DNA from: Planktomarina temperata RCA23
Lineage (GTDB): Bacteria > Pseudomonadota > Alphaproteobacteria > Rhodobacterales > Rhodobacteraceae
NCBI RefSeq assembly: GCF_000738435.1
Contig: NZ_CP003984.1
Span: 2,666,001-2,730,000 of the forward strand
DNA: 64,000 bases
Direction: 5' to 3'
This document shows, piece after piece, positions 7,722-16,427 of the stretch (its first letter is position 1; each line of letters opens with the position of its first letter). The position numbers and the translations under genes were made by a program. The notes under the pieces are model-generated. The model had not been told where the DNA came from and ran no database searches. It saw only the letters and a list, made by a program, of their open reading frames with translations.

Positions 7722-9342
7722 AAAATTCCGTGTTCCGCGCCCAGATGTTTTGGAAGCGGTCGATGCCTCGCTTGGAGTGACCGAGGGAAATCCCGAGCTC
7801 GCGAAGGCCGTCGCACCCGCGCCCCAACAACCTGCAATAAATGTTGCCAGCTTGGATGACCAAGTTGCTCAACCACTCAAGGCTCCGATCGGCAGCACCG
7901 ATATTGACGAAATTCGCAAGGAGGGGCTGACCGGCCGTCAATTGCGCATGGCGCGACGCACCGCACAGCGCCATGATCTGCCTGCCACATCTGATTTTGA
8001 CGCCGTGCGCCTTTTACGCCAAGCCGGGATTGACCCGTTCCAGCGGTCCAACCTGCTGGAGCTGGCGCCAAAAAACGATGGCAGCCCTCCACCTATGACC
8101 AAACCTGGCCGGGCCAGCCGGCCACAATTGCCCCAGCGCCGCGACGCATCAGACAACTTGCCCGCGCTGATCCCTGAGGATGACCCGGCTCTGCGCCGTG
8201 CCCGTGAGGTGGAGCGCATTCAACAGTCGATCATCCGGCGGCGCCAGAAGAAACTGGCCCTGCTGGGCCTGCGCCTGGCCTTTTTTGTCGGTCTGCCGAC
8301 ACTTCTGGCGGGCTGGTATTTTTATACGGCTGCCTCGCCGATGTATTCGACAAAATCTGCGTTTTTGATCCAACAAAATAGCGAGCAATCCTCAGGCGGG
8401 GGGGGATTGATGGGAATGATCTCTGGCGCGGGAGGATCCGGTTTGAGTGATGGCAGCTCCGTGCAAAGCTATCTCACCTCAATAGAAGCGATGATCCGCT
8501 TGGATGAAGATCACGATTTTATTGCCCATTTCAGTGACCCCGCCATTGACCCTTTGGCCCGTCTTAAAGCGGATGCCTCCAATGAGGAGGCCTTTAAAGT
8601 TTTCAAAAAATCGGTGAAAATCGGCTATGATCCGACCGAAGGTTTGGTGAATATGGAGGTGATTGCGGCCTCGCCTGACGCCAGCGTCGAATTTTCCAAT
8701 GCGCTTATCGGCTATGCTGAAGAGCGCGTAAGCAATATCACACAGCGCCTGCGCGATGACCAAATGAAAGGCGCTATTGAAAGTTTTGAGGATGCCCAGA
8801 TCGCCCGCAATGAAGCGCTGGATCGCCTGGTCACTTTGCAGCAAGAGTTATCGGTGATTGATTCAAAAACCGCCGTTGCCTCTATACAGCAGCAAATCAT
8901 GAGTCTGGAACAAGAGGTCGATCAGATGGAGAAATCCTTGGCTATCCATATGGAGAATGCCCGGCCGAACACCTCAAAGGTCAATGCTTTGAAGACCTCC
9001 ATTCGAATCAACAAAGATCTTATCGAAGCCAAGCGAGCCGAATTGACGCAAACCACCGGTGGCGCAGATTCGATGGCCAGCAAAAACGCACGGATGATCG
9101 TTGCAGAAGCCGATTATCAAACCCGCGAAATGATGGTGCAAGCTGCGGTACAAAGTGTTGAGGCCGCCCGCGTGGCGGCCGACCGGCAAGCGCGGTATTT
9201 GGCCACCTCTGTCGCCCCCGTAAGGCCTGAGGATCCCTCTTATCCGCGCAAGTTTGAAAACACCTTATTGTCTTTCCTTATTTTCGGAGGTGTTTACTTA
9301 ATTATGTCACTCACCGCGTCCATCCTGCGCGAACAGGTCTGA
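7699..9342 (+). CDS. kpsE: Capsule-export inner-membrane protein (KpsE/polysaccharide copolymerase type)
   Basis: 547 residues. A long cytoplasmic N-terminal region (about 185 residues, rich in Pro, Gln and Arg) precedes a membrane helix at about 187-210 (LALLGLRLAFFVGLPTLL), a large periplasmic coiled-coil region (about 330-490) and a C-terminal helix (FLIFGGVYLIMSL). The two-helix layout with periplasmic coiled coil is that of KpsE/BexC proteins that bridge the KpsMT transporter to the outer-membrane pore. E. coli KpsE is about 380 residues, so the N-terminal extension is additional. The ATG at 7699 lies within the kpsT 3' end; an in-frame start at 7651 would lengthen the overlap without support. 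Confidence 0.85.
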   Translation: MTSKLRAKKFRVPRPDVLEAVDASLGVTEGNPELAKAVAPAPQQPAINVASLDDQVAQPLKAPIGSTDIDEIRKEGLTGRQLRMARRTAQRHDLPATSDFDAVRLLRQAGIDPFQRSNLLELAPKNDGSPPPMTKPGRASRPQLPQRRDASDNLPALIPEDDPALRRAREVERIQQSIIRRRQKKLALLGLRLAFFVGLPTLLAGWYFYTAASPMYSTKSAFLIQQNSEQSSGGGGLMGMISGAGGSGLSDGSSVQSYLTSIEAMIRLDEDHDFIAHFSDPAIDPLARLKADASNEEAFKVFKKSVKIGYDPTEGLVNMEVIAASPDASVEFSNALIGYAEERVSNITQRLRDDQMKGAIESFEDAQIARNEALDRLVTLQQELSVIDSKTAVASIQQQIMSLEQEVDQMEKSLAIHMENARPNTSKVNALKTSIRINKDLIEAKRAELTQTTGGADSMASKNARMIVAEADYQTREMMVQAAVQSVEAARVAADRQARYLATSVAPVRPEDPSYPRKFENTLLSFLIFGGVYLIMSLTASILREQV

Positions 9343-9387
9343 CCCTGGAGATATTTTAAAGCCATCTATGAAAAATCAACAACAATA

Positions 9388-9405
9388 GCCCTTCGGGCAA
9401 TTTTT
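9388..9405 (+). terminator. Weak hairpin with T-run after kpsE
   Basis: GCCC-TTC-GGGC at 9388-9398 is followed by AATTTTT, 46 bases past the kpsE stop and upstream of the tRNA. The stem is only four base pairs, so its efficiency as a terminator is doubtful. Confidence 0.4.
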
Positions 9406-9459
9406 GCGATTTCAGGGCTTGAAACGTCCGCGCTTCCGGCGTATCCCCTGCCTCGCTGA

Positions 9460-9534
9460 TGGGTCGTAGCATAATGGTAATGCACCTGTTTTTGGTACAG
9501 TAGAGTGCAGGTTCGAGTCCTGCCGACCCAGCCA
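9460..9534 (+). tRNA. tRNA-Gln (anticodon UUG)
   Basis: The acceptor stem TGGGTCG (9460-9466) pairs with CGACCCA (9524-9530), then G and an encoded CCA (9532-9534). The D arm GCA...TGC, an anticodon loop TTTTGGT carrying TTG, and the T arm GCAGG-TTCGAGT-CCTGC are all in place. The outermost anticodon-stem pair is a C/T mismatch. The 3' CCA is genomically encoded. A short open frame on the opposite strand across it is not a gene. Confidence 0.95.
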
Positions 9535-9544
9535 GCTCTATCTC

Positions 9545-9994
9545 TTAGATCGTCAGGTGTAATTTCGGTTTCCAAAATGGCCGGAACAGCTCAATTTTCG
9601 GGCATTTATCCATGACAACTTGCATCCCAGCCTCTTCTGCCAGCTGGGCCGCCGCGTGATCCACCACGCCGATTTGCCCCCAAAGCACCTTTGCGCCGAT
9701 CGCGATGGCCTCTTTTGTGACACCCATAAGATCTTCGGGACGACGAAACACTTCGACCATATCCACAGGACGATCTATGGCCGCAAGGCTCGGGTAGACT
9801 TTCAAGCCTCGGATGTCCTCAAGGCCCGGGCGCGGATTGACCGGGATCATGTCGTAGCCAGTTTCACTGAGTACCCGCAAAACCCCATAGCTAAATTTGG
9901 TTTTATCGGGGCTGGCGCCAACCATCGCGATGGTTTTGACCGATTTTAGAATCCCCTGCAAATAGGCATCTGAATAGGGTTGAGTATGGTCCAT
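9545..9994 (-). CDS. CoA-binding domain protein (YccU type)
   Basis: 149 residues, a stand-alone CoA-binding Rossmann fold. The early VGASPDKTKFSYG motif is the nucleotide-binding loop, followed by VNPRPGLEDIRGLKVYPSL and, near the end, LWGQIGV. Stand-alone members have no demonstrated enzyme activity and are thought to bind CoA or acyl-CoA. It is two bases downstream of the ferredoxin gene on the same strand and so belongs to the methanethiol-oxidase operon. The ATG at 9994 begins a conserved N-terminus. The role in this context is unknown. Confidence 0.85.
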   Translation of the reverse strand: MDHTQPYSDAYLQGILKSVKTIAMVGASPDKTKFSYGVLRVLSETGYDMIPVNPRPGLEDIRGLKVYPSLAAIDRPVDMVEVFRRPEDLMGVTKEAIAIGAKVLWGQIGVVDHAAAQLAEEAGMQVVMDKCPKIELFRPFWKPKLHLTI

Positions 9995-9996
9995 GG

Positions 9997-10353
9997 TCAG
10001 ACCTCCTTTGGCACGGCAATATCAGCCTTGAGTTCGTGGGATTGCAACGGGTCCAGAAATGGGTTGCGATAGAGGCGGTCATGGCTTTCCACCCCAATTT
10101 CGAGCGTGATGTCAGACATGGGGCGTGCGACACATAAGATCACGTAACCTTGATTGATTTGCCGATTGTTCAGCGCCACTTGCCGGCGCTGGTCAACCTC
10201 TCCTGCGGTCAATTTTGCCGCGCAGGTGATGCAGCCGCCATATTTGCAGCCATAGGGCAAATCTACCCCCTGATCGCGCAGGCTGTCCAAGAGGGGACGG
10301 CGGGGGTCCACCTTATATTGCGCCCCATCTCGGTTTGATAAGGTCACGATCAC
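9997..10353 (-). CDS. 2Fe-2S ferredoxin
   Basis: 118 residues, plant-type [2Fe-2S] ferredoxin. The cluster-binding cysteines are in CKYGGCITC (Cys-x4-Cys-x2-Cys), with the fourth Cys in YVILCVARP about 36 residues later. About 25 extra residues follow the ferredoxin core. The GTG at 10353 overlaps the TGA of the methanethiol-oxidase-like gene (GTGA), which favours it over a TTG at 10359. It should carry single electrons for a partner enzyme; its place between mtoX and the CoA-binding gene suggests, but does not prove, that it serves this operon. Confidence 0.88.
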   Translation of the reverse strand: MIVTLSNRDGAQYKVDPRRPLLDSLRDQGVDLPYGCKYGGCITCAAKLTAGEVDQRRQVALNNRQINQGYVILCVARPMSDITLEIGVESHDRLYRNPFLDPLQSHELKADIAVPKEV

Positions 10354-11702
10354 AGCCAAATATCACTCGTGCAATCGCCGCCCGGATAGCGCGCTTCATG
10401 GCAACGGGAGGGACCATTGGGCTCCTGTCCAAAGTCGACAATAAAATCCTTATTTAACACCATTCCGCCATTTTCAGGATCGCAATCAATCTGCACCATC
10501 ACACCACCCTGCTCGCGAATTTCAGGATAAAATTGATTGTCCCAGGTGCTGAACAGGCTGGTGGTGACATAGAGACGTCGGCCGTCGAGAGACAATTGGA
10601 ACATCTGCGGTCCGCCAGCCATTTTCACCCCATTCACCTCCGGCGCCTTGCCCAATAAGCCGCCCATCCAGACCTGTCCCGTCAAAACCGGGTTATGCGG
10701 ATCTGAGATATCATATTGGCGCATATCCCCATGCAACCAATTGTTGAGGTATAAATATTTGTCATCCATCGAGATTAAAATAGCCGACATTACCCCCGGC
10801 ACCGGGATGGGCCATTCAGGATGCGGTTCATTGGCCACATCAATGATCTTTTCCCATTGCCATTCTCCAGCCTCATCGCGCCACCAATGGATTACATTTG
10901 AGCTGAGCGCCGCCCCACAAAACCCATGGGTGCTATCGGGGTCATGGTGGAATTTCACCTCCAAGGGCAACAACCCATCCTCGCCAAGATACATCGTTTC
11001 AATCGGGACTTTCTTCTCAAAATCCCAAAAATGGATTTCGCGGCCATATTTCAAATGCCCGACTTCTTCTAAATCAAACCCCGGCATAAAAGTATTGGGG
11101 GCGGCCCATTCGGAAGAGACCATCACATTGTGGCGTGGTTGATACCAAAAATCATATCCGAACTTGATATCGCCCATGGAATTCTCCCACCGCCCGACGA
11201 TGTCAAAATCTTTGTTCAGATGGAGATAACCGCCTGGCGCTTCCCCTTTGGCATCGCCCAACATGGAAATAATGATTTCCGAGCCTAAACAATGCACCGT
11301 ATGCGGTCCCGACAGATTGGTTTTTGACTTGATCTCAGCCCCGTCAATCACCTTGTGAAGACGCGGCGCGCGCGGGTCACTGGCCGTGTCAACCACATGG
11401 ATGTTGTTCGAGCGCACCCCAGGCAGCAGCAAATACTTACGCGACATTGAGCCATCATCGAAACAGGACGAGCAGGCGTTCCACCCCATATGGTGCAACT
11501 CATCGCCGATGCCGGGCATCTCCAAGCGGTGGATCACCTGCGAATAGGTCGGACTGTCGGGATCAACATCCACCGTTGCCAAATAATCGGGTTTTTGAAT
11601 GCCCGTGCCGGTGTAAATCGCAATAGTATAGAGCAGCTTTTCACGCGGCGCTTTGATCGCCTCCTGCGGGCTTGCGTAGCCCGGTCCACAACAGTCCTTC
11701 AT
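10350..11702 (-). CDS. mtoX: Methanethiol oxidase / selenium-binding protein 56 family
   Basis: 450 residues, full length for the SBP56 family. Bacterial members such as MtoX of Hyphomicrobium oxidise methanethiol to formaldehyde, H2S and H2O2, and are copper enzymes. Visible family features are the N-terminal CCGPGYASP, the conserved cysteine motif ACSSCFDD, repeated beta-propeller-like segments, and HDPDSTHGFCGAALSS. Methanethiol is a DMSP breakdown product, which fits a marine roseobacter. The ATG at 11702 has GGGAG eight bases upstream; a GTG at 11708 is too close to that RBS. No signal peptide is visible, whereas some characterised MtoX proteins are periplasmic. The SCO1 and MauG-type neighbours known from Hyphomicrobium are absent here. 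Confidence 0.82.
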   Translation of the reverse strand: MKDCCGPGYASPQEAIKAPREKLLYTIAIYTGTGIQKPDYLATVDVDPDSPTYSQVIHRLEMPGIGDELHHMGWNACSSCFDDGSMSRKYLLLPGVRSNNIHVVDTASDPRAPRLHKVIDGAEIKSKTNLSGPHTVHCLGSEIIISMLGDAKGEAPGGYLHLNKDFDIVGRWENSMGDIKFGYDFWYQPRHNVMVSSEWAAPNTFMPGFDLEEVGHLKYGREIHFWDFEKKVPIETMYLGEDGLLPLEVKFHHDPDSTHGFCGAALSSNVIHWWRDEAGEWQWEKIIDVANEPHPEWPIPVPGVMSAILISMDDKYLYLNNWLHGDMRQYDISDPHNPVLTGQVWMGGLLGKAPEVNGVKMAGGPQMFQLSLDGRRLYVTTSLFSTWDNQFYPEIREQGGVMVQIDCDPENGGMVLNKDFIVDFGQEPNGPSRCHEARYPGGDCTSDIWL

Positions 11703-11788
11703 GTTCACTGCTCCCTTTCAAAGATCGCAAGTCTCACCACCCTATCACGTCCACGGGCGGTTTCTTGAGAACTCTTTCTGCCTCACCC

Positions 11789-13228
11789 CTAGCCTAATCC
11801 GTGCAGCGTTTTGGTTTCAAGGTAATCTTCCAATCCCATCATACCACCTTCTCGGCCATTTCCGGATTGTTTATACCCCCCAAAGGGTGAGCCATAATTG
11901 AAGCCGCCGCCATTGATGTGGATCGCACCAGCCCTGAGGCGGGCCGCGACACGTTCCGCGCGTGCCGGATCACCAGTTTGCAGGTAGGCCGCCAGCCCAT
12001 AGGGCGTATCATTGGCGATTTCAATCGCCTCAGCCTCATCCTCGAAGGGAATGATGACCAAAACAGGACCAAAGATTTCCTCCTGCGCAATCCGCATATC
12101 ATTTGACACATCACAAAAAATAGTGGGCTTCACAAACCAGCCGGCATCAATCCCCTCAGGACGTCCCAAGCCACCAGCCAAGAGGCGTGCGCCCTCCTCA
12201 AGCCCCACTTTAATCATGGCTTGCACCCGATCAAATTGGATACGGTCAAACAGCGGGCCAATATGCGCGCCCTCTTGCGCCGGATCTCCCACCTCGGTGG
12301 CCTCTGCCGCGCGTTTGGCAATCTCAAGCACAGCCTCATAGCAGCTGCGCTCGGCCAATAGCCGGGTTGGCGCGTCGCAAGATTGCCCCGTGTTATACAT
12401 GCATTCGGCGACCGAGGCACTCACCTGGGCCTCAAGGTCACAATCGGCAAACACCAGATTGGGCGATTTGCCACCAAGCTCCAAGGTCACACGCTTGACG
12501 GTTTCTGCCGCATCACGGGTCACAGCCGTCCCGGCACGGGTGGAACCGGTAAATGACATCATCTGCACATCCTTGTGGCGCGACAGGGCCGCGCCCACCG
12601 TTGGGCCATCGCCCTGGACCAAATTGAACACACCGGGCGGAAAGGCCGCCGCATCTATAATTTCAGCGTATATCATCGCAGAGATTGGCGTATGCTCAGA
12701 GGGTTTCAAAACGCAGCAACAGCCCGTCGCCAAGGCCGGGATGACCTTCAAGGCAATTTGGTTCATCGGCCAATTCCAAGGGGTGATTAATCCGCACACC
12801 CCAATCGGCTCGCGTAAAAGAATGTCCCCATTGCTCAAAGTTTCCCGTTCCACCAACTCGGCCAATGCGTCCATGAAACCCTGCAAATGACCGATGGCGG
12901 CATCGGCCTGCGCCTCGCGGGCCATGGTGATCGGCGCGCCCATCTCCATGCGCATCGCCTGCGCCAAATCTTCAAACCTGCTCTGGGTCACCTTCATCAA
13001 GCTTTGAAGAAGAGCCACACGTTCAGATTTGCGCGTCTGGCTATAGGCCGGAAAGGCCGACACCGCCGCCGCAACCGCCGCGTCCACATCTGCCGCATCC
13101 CCCAAGGGCACGATGCCGATCTGGCGCTCATTGGCGGGGTTTAAAACGGGCATATTGGCCTGTGATCTCGGCGCCACCCACTGCCCGGCGATGTAAAACT
13201 TACCTAGATTGCTTGTGTCGACTGTCAT
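11789..13228 (-). CDS. Aldehyde dehydrogenase (NAD(P)-dependent)
   Basis: 479 residues, standard ALDH size. The oxyanion Asn motif is in TPWNWPMNQ, the cofactor-binding segment in FTGSTRAG, the general base Glu in LELGGKSP and the nucleophilic Cys in NTGQSCDAP. EEIFGPVL and a C-terminal SGNGREGG are also typical. It is 86 bases upstream of mtoX and on the same strand, so it could oxidise an aldehyde linked to that operon, but the sequence does not fix the substrate. The CoA-transferase gene precedes it on the same strand (67-base gap). Confidence 0.9.
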   Translation of the reverse strand: MTVDTSNLGKFYIAGQWVAPRSQANMPVLNPANERQIGIVPLGDAADVDAAVAAAVSAFPAYSQTRKSERVALLQSLMKVTQSRFEDLAQAMRMEMGAPITMAREAQADAAIGHLQGFMDALAELVERETLSNGDILLREPIGVCGLITPWNWPMNQIALKVIPALATGCCCVLKPSEHTPISAMIYAEIIDAAAFPPGVFNLVQGDGPTVGAALSRHKDVQMMSFTGSTRAGTAVTRDAAETVKRVTLELGGKSPNLVFADCDLEAQVSASVAECMYNTGQSCDAPTRLLAERSCYEAVLEIAKRAAEATEVGDPAQEGAHIGPLFDRIQFDRVQAMIKVGLEEGARLLAGGLGRPEGIDAGWFVKPTIFCDVSNDMRIAQEEIFGPVLVIIPFEDEAEAIEIANDTPYGLAAYLQTGDPARAERVAARLRAGAIHINGGGFNYGSPFGGYKQSGNGREGGMMGLEDYLETKTLHGLG

Positions 13229-13295
13229 ACCGTTTCGCTTTCAGCTAGAACCTTTGGTCATTATTCACAGGCGCGCCACTTCTGCACGCAAAAAA

Positions 13296-14435
13296 TCACG
13301 CTTTAAACTCAGCGCGAAGAGCTTCGGTTTGCGCGCCCAAATTCGGCACTTTTTGTCCTGGTCCGGCATGGCTTGTCACTGGCAAAGCGGCCAAAGAAAC
13401 GTCACAATCGCCAATCTGTACCACAGAATTGCGCAAAAATGGATGGTCCGACAGATCCGCCACGGAATTGAGTTGCGCATTGGCAATTTGCGCCGCATCC
13501 AGCTTGTCCACCATCTCAGCGGCGGTGAACTGTGCAAAACAATCCGCCACGATGGCATCCAGCGCGTCACGATGGGCATATCGCTCCGGATTTTCCGAAA
13601 ACCTGGGATCTTCGGGCAACTCCGGTCGCTGCAAGACCTGGCGGCATAGGGCCGCAAATTCTCGGTTGCTTTGCACAGAAATTAAAACCTGCGCACCGTC
13701 CCGACATTCAAAGGCGCCGTAAGGGGCAATGAACGAATGTTTCAACCCCGAGCGCGCCGGAGCGCCGCCCATATAACGATGTGCCAAGAGCGGCATATTC
13801 ATCCAATCGGCCAGCACATCAAACATGGAAATTTCCAAATCAATGCCCCGCCCCGTGCGCCCCCGTTGGATCAAGGCGCGCAAAATGGCCGAAAAGGCAG
13901 TCAAACCTGTCGAAAGATCGGTCAGGGACAGGCCCACACGCGCCGGGCTTTCTGCGCTGCCGGTCACAGAACACAGACCACTCTCCGCTTGGATCAAAAA
14001 ATCATAGGCCTTCTTTTTCGCCGCCGCGCCCGATTGCCCGTACCCTGAAATCATGCAGGTGATCAAACCGGGGTTATCACGTCGCAGCTCTGCGCCGCCG
14101 AGCCCCATACGCGCCACTGAACCGGGTGCAAGATTGGAAACAAAGACATCGGCCTTGGCCAGCATACGGTGCATCACGGCCAAGTCCTCGGGATCTTTGA
14201 GGTTCAAGCAAATCGATTCCTTGCCGCGGTTCAGCCAGGCAAAAATTGCACTCTGCCCATTGGCGCCGGCATCATAGCCGCGGGCAAAATCCCCCTCCGG
14301 ACGCTCAACCTTAATCACCCGCGCCCCAGCATCCGCCAGCATCAAACCACAATAGGGCGCCGCCACTGCCTGCTCGAGGGAGACCACCGTCATCCCGTCC
14401 AGTTCTTTATTCAACCCCATGGAATCATCATCCAT
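13296..14435 (-). CDS. CaiB/BaiF family (class III) CoA-transferase
   Basis: 379 residues, the usual length of class III CoA-transferases, which move CoA between carboxylic acids through an aspartyl-anhydride. The N-terminal VVSLEQAVAAPYCGLMLADAG and VIKVERPEGD are diagnostic; the catalytic Asp is probably that in KAYDFLIQAESG, and NRGKESICLNLK is also conserved. The acid substrates cannot be read from sequence. It leads the strand that continues into the aldehyde dehydrogenase and mtoX. The ATG at 14435 was kept; an internal ATG at 14420 is possible. Confidence 0.88.
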   Translation of the reverse strand: MDDDSMGLNKELDGMTVVSLEQAVAAPYCGLMLADAGARVIKVERPEGDFARGYDAGANGQSAIFAWLNRGKESICLNLKDPEDLAVMHRMLAKADVFVSNLAPGSVARMGLGGAELRRDNPGLITCMISGYGQSGAAAKKKAYDFLIQAESGLCSVTGSAESPARVGLSLTDLSTGLTAFSAILRALIQRGRTGRGIDLEISMFDVLADWMNMPLLAHRYMGGAPARSGLKHSFIAPYGAFECRDGAQVLISVQSNREFAALCRQVLQRPELPEDPRFSENPERYAHRDALDAIVADCFAQFTAAEMVDKLDAAQIANAQLNSVADLSDHPFLRNSVVQIGDCDVSLAALPVTSHAGPGQKVPNLGAQTEALRAEFKA

Positions 14436-14574
14436 CTTTCAAGCTCATGTCCGCTATCGCGCCAGTTTGTGCCCTCGGGTCACCAAAAGACAAGGCCAGA
14501 GGGCCGGCCCTGCGCGGAAAATGCCATCCATCTCCAGACCGATCGCGCTGATGTTTTGAAACTCACCTGCCTCA

Positions 14575-14593
14575 TTGCCTATATTTTAGGCAA
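14575..14593. promoter_or_regulatory. Inverted repeat upstream of glnK, possible NtrC site
   Basis: TTGCCTA at 14575-14581 and TAGGCAA at 14587-14593 form a perfect dyad with a 5-base spacer, 104 bases before glnK. It can be read as TGCC-N9-GGCA, which resembles the GCC-N9-GGC dyad I recall for NtrC sites in Rhodobacter. NtrC control of glnK-amtB is expected. No clear sigma-54 promoter was found in the gap. Confidence 0.45.
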
Positions 14594-14697
14594 ATCACGA
14601 CATCTGCGGTTTTTTACCAAGGCTCAAAGTTTACGCCGCTCTGCAGCAATTTGAAGGTAGAGCCAGAATTATACCCGGTAGAACGAAAGGAAGACGA

Positions 14698-15036
14698 GTG
14701 AAACTGATTATTGCAACGATCAAACCCTTCAAGCTCGAAGACGTGCGCGAAGCGGTGTCTGAGGTCGGTGTCAGCGGCATGATGGTGAGCGAAGTTAAAG
14801 GCTTCGGCGCTCAATCTGGTCACACCGAAACATATCGAGGAGCAGAATACACAGTTAATTTTGTTCCCAAAATCAAACTTGAAATCGCCGTCACCGATGC
14901 GGCTGCGGCCGGTGTGGTGGAGGCCATCACCAAAGCGGCCCATACCGGAAAAATCGGTGATGGCAAAATTTTCGTCCTTGACCTGGAACAAGCCCTGCGC
15001 GTGCGCACCGGCGAAACAAATGAAGAGGCTCTGTGA
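14698..15036 (+). CDS. glnK: PII nitrogen regulatory protein GlnK
   Basis: 112 residues, the exact size of PII proteins. PII senses 2-oxoglutarate and ATP/ADP and controls AmtB, glutamine synthetase adenylylation and NtrB. Tyr51, the uridylylation site, is present in the T-loop (TETYRGAEYTV), and GKIGDGKIFV and VRTGE are the nucleotide-binding B- and C-loop regions. The start is GTG with AAAGGAAGA upstream. Its stop overlaps the amtB ATG by one base (TGATG), the usual glnK-amtB arrangement, in which GlnK plugs the AmtB channel under nitrogen sufficiency. Confidence 0.95.
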   Translation: MKLIIATIKPFKLEDVREAVSEVGVSGMMVSEVKGFGAQSGHTETYRGAEYTVNFVPKIKLEIAVTDAAAAGVVEAITKAAHTGKIGDGKIFVLDLEQALRVRTGETNEEAL

Positions 15037-16373
15037 TGCGTAGAGAGTTAACGAGTAAATTAGGAACTGTAAGCCTGGCCACTCTGCTGCTGGCCGTTCC
15101 ACAACTGGCCGCAGCGCAGGAGGCGGATGTCACCCCGCTGAATGCCGACATCGGCTTTATTTTCACCACATTCATGTTCCTTGTCTCAGGGTTCTTGGTG
15201 TTCTTCATGGCCGCTGGGTTTGCCATGTTGGAAGCCGGTTTGGTACGCGGCAAAAACGTGGCGATGCAGCTGACCAAAAACATGGCACTGTTTTCTCTGG
15301 CGTCGCTGTTTTTCTACATTTTGGGATATAATCTCATGTATCCAGGCGATGGCTGGACCATTCAAAACGTGGTTGGTGCCTTTTCAGTCACCGCGCTAGA
15401 GCCTGTCGGGCTCGAAGGTGTGGAAGCTGATCTAACCTACGCCTCTGTCGGCTCCGATTTTTTCTTCCAATTGATGTTCTGCGCAGCGACCGCTTCTATT
15501 GTGTCAGGCGCATTGGCCGAGCGGATCAAACTTTGGCCGTTCCTCGCCTTTGTCATCGTTCTTGTGGCCGTGATCTATCCGATCCAAGCCAGCTGGAAAT
15601 GGGGCGGTGGTTTCTTGGACGCAATGGGCTTTCAAGACTTTGCAGGCTCAACAGTTGTGCACTCTGTCGGCGGCTGGGCAGCTTTGACCGGCGCGATCAT
15701 CCTTGGTCCTCGCTTGGGCAAATACAAAGATGGTAAGGTAAACCCAATGCCAGGCTCAAATCTCGCATTGGCCACCTTGGGGACATTTATCCTTTGGCTC
15801 GGTTGGTTCGGCTTTAACGGTGGGTCACAACTGTATATGGACACATCCGGCAATGTGGCTGATATCAGCCGGATCTTCTCCAACACCAATACAGCGGCAG
15901 CCGCCGGTGCGGTGGCAGCTCTGATCTTGACGCAACTCCTGTACAAAAAGCCTGATTTGACCATGATCTTGAACGGGGCCTTGGCAGGTTTGGTGTCCAT
16001 CACTGCGGAGCCGCTGACCCCTTCACTGGTCTCAGCGACCCTGATCGGTGCTGTTGGCGGTGTTATCGTCGTCTTCGCCGTGCCGCTTCTGGATCGCTTG
16101 AAGATTGATGATGTGGTCGGGGCCATCCCGGTGCACCTCTTCGCAGGCATCTGGGGCACTCTGGCCGTTTGCTTCACAAACAGCGCCGCCAGCTTCTCAG
16201 TTCAACTGACATCAATCGTCATCGTCGGGGCCTTTGTGACTGTGTCCTCCGCCGTGGTTTGGTTGGTGCTTAAAGCGATGTTCGGCCTGCGGGTCAGTGA
16301 AGAGGCCGAAATCACCGGTCTCGACCGCAGCGAGCTGGGCATGGAAGCCTATCCGGAATTCTCGGGTAGCTAA
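15036..16373 (+). CDS. amtB: Ammonium transporter AmtB
   Basis: 445 residues with a cleavable signal peptide (LLLAVPQLAAAQE) and eleven predicted helices. It imports ammonium as part of the nitrogen-scavenging response. The twin pore histidines are present in VVHSVGGW and VHLFAGIWG, and GGSQLY and FGFNGGS lie in the central segment. The C-terminal cytoplasmic tail (AEITGLDRSELGMEAYPEF) contains the conserved G-L-D and E-x-AY motifs needed for gating with GlnK. The ATG at 15036 follows the glnK stop immediately. A strong terminator follows 20 bases after the stop. Confidence 0.96.
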   Translation: MRRELTSKLGTVSLATLLLAVPQLAAAQEADVTPLNADIGFIFTTFMFLVSGFLVFFMAAGFAMLEAGLVRGKNVAMQLTKNMALFSLASLFFYILGYNLMYPGDGWTIQNVVGAFSVTALEPVGLEGVEADLTYASVGSDFFFQLMFCAATASIVSGALAERIKLWPFLAFVIVLVAVIYPIQASWKWGGGFLDAMGFQDFAGSTVVHSVGGWAALTGAIILGPRLGKYKDGKVNPMPGSNLALATLGTFILWLGWFGFNGGSQLYMDTSGNVADISRIFSNTNTAAAAGAVAALILTQLLYKKPDLTMILNGALAGLVSITAEPLTPSLVSATLIGAVGGVIVVFAVPLLDRLKIDDVVGAIPVHLFAGIWGTLAVCFTNSAASFSVQLTSIVIVGAFVTVSSAVVWLVLKAMFGLRVSEEAEITGLDRSELGMEAYPEFSGS

Positions 16374-16393
16374 CTTCTTTCCCGTCGTACTGG

Positions 16394-16427
16394 GCCCCCT
16401 GAAAGGTAATTTTCAGGGGGCTTTTTT
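16394..16427 (+). terminator. Rho-independent terminator of glnK-amtB
   Basis: An 11-bp perfect stem, GCCCCCTGAAA (16394-16404) and TTTCAGGGGGC (16411-16421), encloses GGTAAT and is followed by TTTTTT. The converging regulator gene ends at its 3' edge, and the stem could also stop that transcript. Confidence 0.92.

Noticed and set aside
9366-9575. A 69-codon minus-strand frame across the tRNA-Gln
   Set aside because: It covers a complete tRNA cloverleaf; such frames over tRNA genes are frequent artefacts.
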